Origin: CAYMJK01 sp043101635 | Lineage (GTDB): Bacteria; Planctomycetota; Phycisphaerae; Phycisphaerales; UBA1924 | DNA: 13,993 nt | NCBI GenBank assembly: GCA_043101635.1 | Contig: JBICIE010000300.1 | Span: 1-13,993 of the forward strand | Reading direction: 5' to 3' | Part shown: piece after piece, positions 9,701 through 13,993 of the stretch | Layout of the letters: each line of letters opens with the position of its first letter | Numbering within the stretch: position 1 is the first letter of the stretch | Program-made: the position numbers and the translations under genes | The notes under the pieces: generated by a model | The model's input: the letters and a program-made list of their open reading frames with translations, nothing else | Database searches by the model: none | Told to the model about the DNA's origin: nothing

Positions 9701-10028
9701 GCTGCGTCTCGGCCACCAGCGCATCGATGTCGCGCCCCCGCGCAAACTCGATGCGGATCACCGCCAGCCCTTCCGAGATCGTCGTGTTGATCTCCTCGAT
9801 ATCGTCGAGATCGACGATGCGATCCTCGATCTTGTTCGCCAGGCTCTTCTCGATCTCCTCAGGGCTCGCCCCCGGATACGGCGCCGCGATCACCACCTGG
9901 TTCGGACGAACCTCGGGAAAGAACTCGCGCCGCAGTGTCGTCCCGAAGATCAGCCCCCCCGCGATGATCGCGAACATGACGAGGTTCGCCACCACCGGCT
10001 TGCGCACCCCGAACGCCGCCAGGCTCAT
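6729..10028 (-). CDS. RND family efflux pump inner-membrane transporter (AcrB-like)
   Basis: 1,099 residues, twelve predicted membrane helices and two large periplasmic loops, the layout of proton-driven RND exporters. Seen: TM1 at about 12-31, the TM2-TM6 bundle at about 372-515, and a second bundle from about 905 to 1062. TM4 holds the proton-relay acids (D433, D434 in GLLVDDAIVVAEN). In the matching TM10 motif (GVVVNDSLILM, about 970-980) asparagine N974 replaces the lysine of AcrB (K940). A linker at about 303-350, rich in Arg, Gly and Pro, is longer than in typical homologues. It starts inside the end of the adaptor gene (ATGA overlap, 10025-10028), so the two are translationally coupled. 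No TolC-type outer-membrane channel is present nearby. The substrate cannot be read from sequence. Confidence 0.93.
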   Translation of the reverse strand: MSLAAFGVRKPVVANLVMFAIIAGGLIFGTTLRREFFPEVRPNQVVIAAPYPGASPEEIEKSLANKIEDRIVDLDDIEEINTTISEGLAVIRIEFARGRDIDALVAETQREIDALQDLPEEADRIIVSKLEPNLPVISVSLFGGADERAMKRAIRQMRDDLRELRGMGDVTVGGVRTDEITVEVRPEAMLEHQLSLPAVSARISEAMIDLPAGAVKSDTANVTIRTIGAEDRAEEVRQIVLRAGAGGQSLRVGDVAQVRAGFVDSDTMARLNGRPAVSLTAFKTGEQDAIVIARLVKAYVAGRNGEPLELNLGERLRSVMQKGRPDAGPVSERVRAWQLGASRPPPPGELTTTTDLARFIEGRLELLTRNALYGGILVFLTLMVLLNWRISFWVAIGLIVSLMGTLMVMSFVGVTLNLLTMFGLIVVIGLLVDDAIVVAENIVSEHEGGLGARDAAIQGTGTVAWPVVATVLTTICAFLPLALIEGQIGDFLKALPVVVAVALGVSLVECLFILPAHMAHSLRGSDRRHELGRESRFERIERAFDERREAFFQKLLIPGYMRLVRLSLRYRYLSLAVALSILISCFGIVIGGRLGFTFFEANDAETVNGDLRMPIGTPVGRTLEMLERIEQAALAQTDAVDTVLSFAGQSTALDGAERSQASHIGQVILELKPVEDRERTSEEVMVAIRQALGPLPGVESFRLEAVGGGPGGPPITLTVTGPGGDQIMPVLRQIREELASFAGVYGIADDAESGQRELRIELRPGARELGFTPESLARQVRGAVFGLEAHTFAGEREDVDVRVVAPERIRRSLAQVEQMRVFTPEGTPVALQEVAHVTEGTGYATVRRLDRKRAVTVTADMNTAVTNPEEVMRELRPRLVAMEQANPGVRILERGRQQDVAESFATLPIGMAVAAGLIYVVLTWLFSSYTQPLIVMMAIPFATIGMILGHLLLGFSLTFLSLIGFIALAGVVVNDSLILMQFYNLRRADGLNAFDAAVDAGRARIRAIILTTVTTVLGLLPLMLEQSFQARFLIPMAITISFGLMSATLVTLVCLPSLLLVLEDVKRVVRIVWRGKAEPPLPWAERALADGAGTAPVEG

Positions 10029-11401
10029 CGCGCGCCCCCGGTCTCGCTCGCCGCTCGCGCCGGCCCGCCGGGCCCGCCCCCACCGGCCGCCCCCGGCGCC
10101 AGCCGCACCGTCGCCCCCTCCACCAGGTCAGACAGCGCCGTCAGCACCACCAGCTCCCCCGCCGCCGGCCCCGACTCCAGCACCGCCCACTGCCGCTCGC
10201 CCGCCGCCAGTTCCTCGAAGTCTCCTTCGAGATACCGCGCAATCGTCACCGGCCGGCGCACCAGCCGCGCCAGGTCATCGCCCAGCGGCTCGGCCACCCA
10301 CACCGTGTCATCCTGCACCGCCCGCCGCGGCACGATCAGCTCCCGGCGCGACTCGCTTGTCCGCACGCGCCCCACCATGAACTGCCCGGGGCGCAGCAGC
10401 GTCCGCGGATCCGACCCGGCATCCTGGCGCAGCTCGACATACACGATGATCGACCGCGCCGCCGCATCCACATCCGGCGACACCCGCGCCACCGTCCCCG
10501 GCCACTGCCGCTGCCCGGGACCATCGACCCACAGCGGCGCCTCATCCCCCGGCGCCACGTGCCCCGCGCTGGACGCCGCAAGGCGCAGCGGAACCTCCAG
10601 CGCCCGCAGGTCCACCACCCGCGCCACCGGCTGGCCCGGCGCCAACAGCTCCCCCTCCTCGACCATGACCTCCTGCAGCACGCCGTCGATCGGGCTGGTG
10701 ATCCGCGTCCGCGACAGTTCCTCCTCCGCCACCGCCAGCGCCGCCCGCTGGTTCTCCAGCCTGCTCTGCAGCGCCGCCCGCCGGCTTGGAATCAGCGCCT
10801 GCCGCTCCCGCATCTGGGCCAGCTCCCGCTCGGCCCGGCGCAGCAGCGTCAGCCGGGCGTCGATCTCCGCCGCGGAGCCCCCGCCGCGCTCCCGGATGTC
10901 CCGAGCCCGCTGCAGGTCCCGCTCCTGGATCGCCACCTCCTGCTCGGCCAGGTCGATCTGCCGCGCAATCGCCGCCTCCTCCACCAAAAGCCCATCCAGC
11001 TCCGCCTCCGTCGCCTCCACCAGCTTCGCCGCCCCCCGGACCCGCTGGGCGAACTCGGTGTCATCCAGACGCACCAGCAGGTCGCCGGCGGAGACCGCCA
11101 GGCCCGCCTCAACCGCCGCCGGCCGCTCGACCACCCGCGCCTGCGCCTGTGCTGCGACCTCCGCCTGCGCCATCGCCCGGGCCACGCCGTAGCCGGTATA
11201 GACCAGCGGCGCCTCCACCGGCCGAAGCGCCATGGTCCGGGCCACCAGCGCCTCATCGACGCCCGCCGCCCGCTCGGCCACCGGCCGCGTCCTGGCCAGC
11301 GCGATCAGCAGCCCCGTCGAGCCCGCAAGCAGACCGAGCCCAACCACCGTCCGGACCCCGATGGAAGCCCAGCGGAGCCGGGCCCCGCGATTTACAGCCA
11401 T
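10025..11401 (-). CDS. RND efflux periplasmic adaptor (membrane fusion protein, HlyD/AcrA-like)
   Basis: 458 residues. A single N-terminal membrane segment (about 15-37) is followed by the first lipoyl half (about 75-116, PAAVEAGLAVSAGDLLVRLDD). A long Glu/Arg/Ala-rich coiled-coil hairpin spans about 117-232, then the second lipoyl half (RTRITSPIDGVLQEVMVEEGELLAPGQPVARVVD, about 231-264), then beta-barrel and membrane-proximal regions and a Gly/Pro/Ala-rich tail. No lipobox cysteine is seen, so it is probably anchored by the N-terminal helix. Known: such adaptors bridge an RND pump and an outer-membrane duct. Start ATG 11401 with an AGGA ribosome site nine bases upstream. It is the first gene of the operon with the RND pump. 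Its promoter must lie in 11402-11531, shared back to back with the tRNA gene. I see no convincing minus-strand promoter there. Confidence 0.92.
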   Translation of the reverse strand: MAVNRGARLRWASIGVRTVVGLGLLAGSTGLLIALARTRPVAERAAGVDEALVARTMALRPVEAPLVYTGYGVARAMAQAEVAAQAQARVVERPAAVEAGLAVSAGDLLVRLDDTEFAQRVRGAAKLVEATEAELDGLLVEEAAIARQIDLAEQEVAIQERDLQRARDIRERGGGSAAEIDARLTLLRRAERELAQMRERQALIPSRRAALQSRLENQRAALAVAEEELSRTRITSPIDGVLQEVMVEEGELLAPGQPVARVVDLRALEVPLRLAASSAGHVAPGDEAPLWVDGPGQRQWPGTVARVSPDVDAAARSIIVYVELRQDAGSDPRTLLRPGQFMVGRVRTSESRRELIVPRRAVQDDTVWVAEPLGDDLARLVRRPVTIARYLEGDFEELAAGERQWAVLESGPAAGELVVLTALSDLVEGATVRLAPGAAGGGGPGGPARAASETGGAR

Positions 11402-11492
11402 TCCGCGTTCCTTCCGAGTCCGGCCGGGCCGGGCAGCAATCGTACGTCCGTCAAGGCGAGAGCCGGTTCAACCATCCGCCGCCGCCCTACCG

Positions 11493-11520
11493 TTGAATCG
11501 CCCGCTCGCGGCGGTACACT
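11493..11520 (+). promoter_or_regulatory. Candidate promoter of tRNA-Ile
   Basis: TTGAAT (11493-11498) and TACACT (11515-11520) are separated by 16 bases. The -10 ends 11 bases before the mature tRNA 5' end. This is one of the best sigma-70-like pairs in the window. Confidence 0.5.
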
Positions 11521-11531
11521 CACCCCTCGCA

Positions 11532-11605
11532 GGGCCTGTAGCTCAGTTGGTCAGAGCGCACCGCTGATAACGGTGAGGTCACAGGTTCGAATCCTGTCAG
11601 GCCCA
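11532..11605 (+). tRNA. tRNA-Ile (anticodon GAT)
   Basis: A 74-base cloverleaf can be folded by eye. The acceptor pairs GGGCCTG (11532-11538) with CAGGCCC (11598-11604), discriminator A at 11605. The D arm reads GCTCAGTTGGTCAGAGC. The anticodon stem pairs CACCG with CGGTG around loop CTGATAA, giving anticodon GAT at 11566-11568. The T arm carries GGTTCGAATCC. The 3' CCA is not encoded (TTT follows), so it must be added after transcription. It is not next to ribosomal RNA genes within this window, although tRNA-Ile(GAT) is often found in the 16S-23S spacer of other bacteria. Confidence 0.96.
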
Positions 11606-11628
11606 TTTCGCCCGCGGCCGCACACGCC

Positions 11629-11643
11629 AGCCCGATCCGGGCT
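11629..11643 (+). terminator. Possible terminator after tRNA-Ile
   Basis: AGCCCG (11629-11634), loop ATC, CGGGCT (11638-11643) form a 6-bp stem 23 bases after the tRNA, with only two T residues after it. A second hairpin, CGGCGG (11672-11677) / CCGCCG (11686-11691), lies in the leader of the next gene. Confidence 0.3.
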
Positions 11644-11742
11644 TCGCTGGAAGGGCCGCTCCGGGTTCGCGCGGCGGGGGGAAAGCCGCCGGCGCCCTCG
11701 CCGAAATAGAGTCCTCAACGGCCAACCGAGGGCGAGCCTGCA

Positions 11743-12678
11743 GTGTCGCACAAGCACCACCACACCACGTTCACCGGCGACTTCAAGCGCTTCTTCGGGC
11801 GCGGCCTGGCGGTGCTCCTCCCCTCGATCCTGACCATCTGGATCCTGGTCCAGGCCTTCATCTTCGTCTTCAACACCATCGCCGAGCCCATCAACACCGG
11901 CATCCGCCTGGCCGTCATCCAGGCCGCAGATGTCGCCCCGTGGCTCATCCCCGATGGCACCGCCGTCGCCGGCGCCCTCGAGGTGACCGACGCCGAACTG
12001 GAGCAGTTCCGCGCTACCCAGTCGCAGGAGTCGCGCCGCTTCCGAAGCCCGGGCGGCGAGTTCGATACCGACCGGGCCCGCACCTACCTCCGCCGCCTCC
12101 AGTTCAGTGAGTTCTGGAGTTCCCACTGGTACCTCGCCGGCACCGGCCTCGTCGTCGCCATCATCCTGATCTACCTCGCCGGCGTCCTGCTCGGCGGCCT
12201 CATCGGCCGGCGGGTCTACGCCCGCGTCGAGAAGCTCATCGCGCGCATCCCCGGATTCAAGCAGGTCTACCCCCACGTCAAACAGCTCGTCGACCTCGTC
12301 ATGGGCGAACGCCCCATCGCCTTCAACCGCGTTGTCCTCGTCGAGTACCCGCGCGAGGGGCTCTGGACCGTCGGCTTCGTCACCGGCTCCTCGCTCAGCC
12401 AGGCCCGCAAGGCGGCCGGGGGCGAGGTCCTCAGCGTCTTCATCCCCTCCACCCCGGCGCCCTTCACCGGCTTCACCATCACCGTCCGCGCCCGCGACGC
12501 CATCGACCTGCCGCTCTCCATCGACGAGGCCATCCGCTTCATCATCACCGGCGGCGCCCTGGTCCCGGGCAAGGACACCGCCCCCGCCGGCGTCACCGCC
12601 GAGCGGGTCCGTCAGGCCCTGCAGAGCGTCGAGACCGATGCGGACAAGCCCGACAAGCAGCGGAAGCTGGGCGCCTGA
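11743..12678 (+). CDS. DUF502 family membrane protein with an enlarged inter-helix loop
   Basis: 311 residues, from a GTG start preceded by GAGG about eleven bases upstream. No in-frame ATG occurs before residue 187, so a later start would remove both helices. Seen: a His-rich N-terminus (HKHHH, residues 3-7), TM1 at about 21-47 (GLAVLLPSILTIWILVQAF), a polar segment at about 72-130, TM2 at about 132-156 (GLVVAIILIYLAGVLLGGLIG), then the DUF502 core: RIPGFKQVYPHVKQLVD (168-184), NRVVLVEYPREGLWTVGFVTG (195-215) and SVFIPSTPAPFTGFTITV (231-248). The C-terminus is charged (KPDKQRK). Family members are usually nearer 200-230 residues with two close helices, so the ~85-residue gap is unusual. Function unknown; the family is an integral membrane protein. 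A weak GC hairpin (12683-12702) follows the stop. Confidence 0.88.
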   Translation: MSHKHHHTTFTGDFKRFFGRGLAVLLPSILTIWILVQAFIFVFNTIAEPINTGIRLAVIQAADVAPWLIPDGTAVAGALEVTDAELEQFRATQSQESRRFRSPGGEFDTDRARTYLRRLQFSEFWSSHWYLAGTGLVVAIILIYLAGVLLGGLIGRRVYARVEKLIARIPGFKQVYPHVKQLVDLVMGERPIAFNRVVLVEYPREGLWTVGFVTGSSLSQARKAAGGEVLSVFIPSTPAPFTGFTITVRARDAIDLPLSIDEAIRFIITGGALVPGKDTAPAGVTAERVRQALQSVETDADKPDKQRKLGA

Positions 12679-12682
12679 GGCC

Positions 12683-12702
12683 GCCCCGGGCCCGGCCGGG
12701 GC
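12683..12702 (+). terminator. Weak terminator candidate after the DUF502 gene
   Basis: GCCCCGG (12683-12689), loop GCCCGG, CCGGGGC (12696-12702) form a 7-bp stem five bases after the stop codon. A TTTT run (12715-12718) comes only twelve bases later, so the match to the intrinsic terminator model is partial. The 115 bases from here to hpf probably hold the hpf promoter; a TAGACT hexamer (12734-12739) is a possible -10, without a matching -35. Confidence 0.35.
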
Positions 12703-12817
12703 TTCGCGGCTGCCTTTTGCGGTTCCCCCTGTGTAGACTTGCCCCACCGATCGCCGCGGCGGGGACGGGCGCCCGCCGGGGCGACTGCTTGCGCCCGGGG
12801 CTCTCAGGGAGGACACG

Positions 12818-13129
12818 ATGCGCGTCGAAGTCGTCGGACGGAACCTCGATATCACCGACGCCATCCGAGCCCACGCCGAAGAGAAGGTCGAGAAGCTCCA
12901 TCGCTTCTTCGACGGGGTCCAGCTCATCACGGTCACCGCGACCCGGCTGGATCATTCCGCGACCCACCCCGTCTTCGAGGCGGAGCTGATCATTGACGTA
13001 CGCAATCACGAGGACTTCGTCGCCCGGGCCACCGGGGAAGACCTGTACGCCGTGATCGACCAGGTGGTCCAGAAGGGCTCCCGCCAGTTGGCCGACTACA
13101 AGGACAAGCTGAAGCTGGGCAAGCGATGA
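12818..13129 (+). CDS. hpf: Ribosome hibernation promoting factor, short form (HPF/YfiA family)
   Basis: 103 residues matching the short HPF type: the N-terminal strand MRVEVVGRNLDITDAIRAHAEEKVEKLHRFF, the second strand pair (QLITVTATRL, EAELIIDVRN), and the second helix ARATGEDLYAVIDQVVQKGSRQLADYKDK. It ends at the basic tail KLKLGKR without the C-terminal dimerisation domain of long HPF. Known: it binds in the 30S tRNA channel, and short HPF favours 100S dimers together with RMF in gamma-proteobacteria, where RMF is found. How dimers form here cannot be told. Start: GGGAGGA sits five bases before the ATG, a strong ribosome site. First gene of a three-gene cluster; the PTS EIIA gene follows 16 bases later. 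Confidence 0.94.
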   Translation: MRVEVVGRNLDITDAIRAHAEEKVEKLHRFFDGVQLITVTATRLDHSATHPVFEAELIIDVRNHEDFVARATGEDLYAVIDQVVQKGSRQLADYKDKLKLGKR

Positions 13130-13145
13130 CGCCGGAGAACGCCGC

Positions 13146-13619
13146 ATGAAACTCAAGGAGATCGTCGCCGAGAAGGCGATACTCCCCGACCTGCAAGCCA
13201 CCGAACGCGACGAGGTGATCACCGAGCTGATCGGCGCCCTCGTCGACGCCGGCGCCGCAGACGCCGCCATACGCGACGAACTGATCGCCAAGGTGCTCCA
13301 GCGCGAGGCCGCCGGCTCCACCGGCTTCGGGCGCGGCGTCGCCGTCCCGCACGTCAAGCACGCCGACGCCACCCAGATGGCCGCCGCCATCGGCGTCAGT
13401 CGCAAGGGCATCGACTTCAACAGTCTTGACAAGCAGCCGGTCTACAGCGTGGTCCTGCTCGTCAGCCCGCTGGATCGCCCGGAGGAGCACCTCCAGGCCA
13501 TGGAAGTGATCTTCAAGAACCTCTCCAAGGACACCTTCCGCCGATTCCTGCGCCAGGCCGAGACCGTTGAGGATGTGCTGACCCTCCTTGATGAGGCGGA
13601 CAACCAGCAGCTCGCCTGA
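13146..13619 (+). CDS. ptsN: PTS EIIA domain protein (fructose/nitrogen-regulatory, PtsN-like)
   Basis: 157 residues, a single EIIA-Fru/Ntr domain. Seen: the N-terminal MKLKEIVAEKAILPDLQA, the run TGFGRGVAVPHVKH with the phospho-acceptor histidine at H69, and the core VYSVVLLVSPLDRPEEHLQAMEVIFKNL followed by the C-terminal helix. Known: EIIA-Ntr is phosphorylated at this histidine by HPr or NPr and regulates potassium transport and nitrogen or carbon metabolism instead of moving sugar. Fused EIIB or EIIC domains are absent, which favours a regulatory role. The ribosome site GGAG lies eight bases before the ATG. It sits between hpf and the HPr gene (27 bases downstream), as in the rpoN region of proteobacteria. 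Whether to call it PtsN or a generic fructose-type EIIA is a judgement. Confidence 0.9.
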   Translation: MKLKEIVAEKAILPDLQATERDEVITELIGALVDAGAADAAIRDELIAKVLQREAAGSTGFGRGVAVPHVKHADATQMAAAIGVSRKGIDFNSLDKQPVYSVVLLVSPLDRPEEHLQAMEVIFKNLSKDTFRRFLRQAETVEDVLTLLDEADNQQLA

Positions 13620-13646
13620 ACGGCCAGTTGCCCCGAGGCGCAGGCG

Positions 13647-13913
13647 ATGCCGGAGGTCACCGTCACGATTGTCAACCGACTCGGGCTGCACGCCCGGCCG
13701 GCGATGGCGTTCGTGGACACCGCCAGCGCCTTTTCCAGCAAGGTGACGGTGCACCGCGGCAGCCAGTGCGTCGACGGCAAGAGCATCATGCAGATGATGA
13801 TGCTCGCCGCCACCAAGGGCACCCAACTCGAGATCAAGGCGGAGGGGCCCGACGCGGAACAGGCCGTCAGCGCCCTCAAGGACCTCGTCGACCGAGGCTT
13901 CGACGAAGACTGA
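13647..13913 (+). CDS. ptsH: HPr phosphocarrier protein
   Basis: 88 residues, the standard HPr length. Seen: NRLGLHARPA with phosphorylation site H15, and DGKSIMQMMML with S46 in the position of the regulatory HPr-kinase site. Known: HPr passes phosphate from enzyme I to EIIA proteins, and Ser46 phosphorylation by HprK/P inhibits that flow. Keeping S46 and the SIMxxMM motif implies that an HprK is encoded elsewhere (inference). It could equally be called NPr by context. No enzyme I or sugar permease is visible. GAGG eight bases upstream supports the ATG. Its stop is only 15 bases from the end of the convergent dockerin-tailed gene, with no clear terminator between. Confidence 0.94.
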   Translation: MPEVTVTIVNRLGLHARPAMAFVDTASAFSSKVTVHRGSQCVDGKSIMQMMMLAATKGTQLEIKAEGPDAEQAVSALKDLVDRGFDED

Positions 13914-13928
13914 GCAGTCGGGGGCCCT

Positions 13929-13993
13929 TTATTCGCAGCCGTAGTCGGCGAGGAGCAGTCCCAGGTCGGACTGGTCGGTGTCGCCGTCGCCAT
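13929..13993 (-). CDS. C-terminal end of a secreted protein with a dockerin-like tail (cut by window edge)
   Basis: Reading the minus strand up to the TAA at 13929-13931 gives GDGDTDQSDLGLLLADYGCE, with one further codon of the form NAT (Asn, Asp, His or Tyr) just before. The acidic GDGDTDQSDL resembles the calcium loop of type I dockerin repeats (D-x-D-x-D...D), and the LGLLLADYGC tail is a common C-terminal pattern in secreted Phycisphaerae proteins (from memory, unverified). Only 20 codons are visible, so the upstream domain, probable signal peptide and function are unknown. Inferred: an extracellular or cell-surface protein. Confidence 0.75.
   Translation of the reverse strand, partial: GDGDTDQSDLGLLLADYGCE

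Noticed and set aside
8442..11192. 916-codon plus-strand open frame opposite the efflux operon
   Set aside because: Arg/His/Pro/Ser-rich translation typical of antisense frames in GC-rich genes.
11551..12936. 461-codon minus-strand frame crossing the tRNA and the DUF502 gene
   Set aside because: It runs through a tRNA and antisense to DUF502, and its composition is Gly/Asp/Ala-heavy.
13900..13930. Possible terminator between HPr and the dockerin-tailed gene
   Set aside because: GACTG-AG-CAGTC has too small a loop and GGGCCC is only a short palindrome, so neither is convincing.

Overview
The window reads as a chromosomal segment from a high-GC planctomycete, most likely of the Phycisphaerae type. 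This is inferred from third-position GC bias, from a truncated secreted protein at the right edge that ends in a dockerin-like GDGDTDQSDLGLLLADYG tail, from a truncated secreted FG-GAP protein at the left edge, and from a PrkA kinase and an elongated DUF502 membrane protein. Genus and species cannot be read from the sequence.

Layout, left to right. (1) Bases 1-277, minus strand: the start of a secreted FG-GAP (beta-propeller) protein with a GTG start and a plausible promoter. (2) 566-2686, minus: the serine kinase/AAA+ protein PrkA, with a leader that can form a 9-bp hairpin. (3) 2956-6678, plus: trmB, queC, queE and an HtrA/Deg protease. The first three act on tRNA: m7G methylation by TrmB, and two steps of the 7-deazaguanine (queuosine precursor) pathway by QueE and QueC. 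The protease is a periplasmic quality-control enzyme that may have its own promoter. (4) 6729-11401, minus: a two-gene efflux operon (adaptor, then RND pump, with a 4-base ATGA overlap), meeting htrA tail to tail across a short spacer holding a GC-rich hairpin. (5) 11532-11605, plus: a single tRNA-Ile(GAT). (6) 11743-12678, plus: a DUF502 membrane protein. (7) 12818-13913, plus: hpf, a PTS EIIA of the PtsN/fructose type, and HPr, closely spaced. (8) 13929-13993, minus: the end of the dockerin-tailed secreted protein.

Most of the window is housekeeping, stress and envelope function. The nearest things to an unusual system are the hpf-EIIA-HPr cluster, which resembles the proteobacterial rpoN operon without rpoN, rapZ or any sugar permease, and the unusual architecture of the DUF502 protein. 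I see no CRISPR array, insertion sequence, phage gene, toxin-antitoxin pair or recognisable defence system. I found no strong case for a wholly new system here. Several long reading frames opposite the real genes are by-products of GC-rich codon use.
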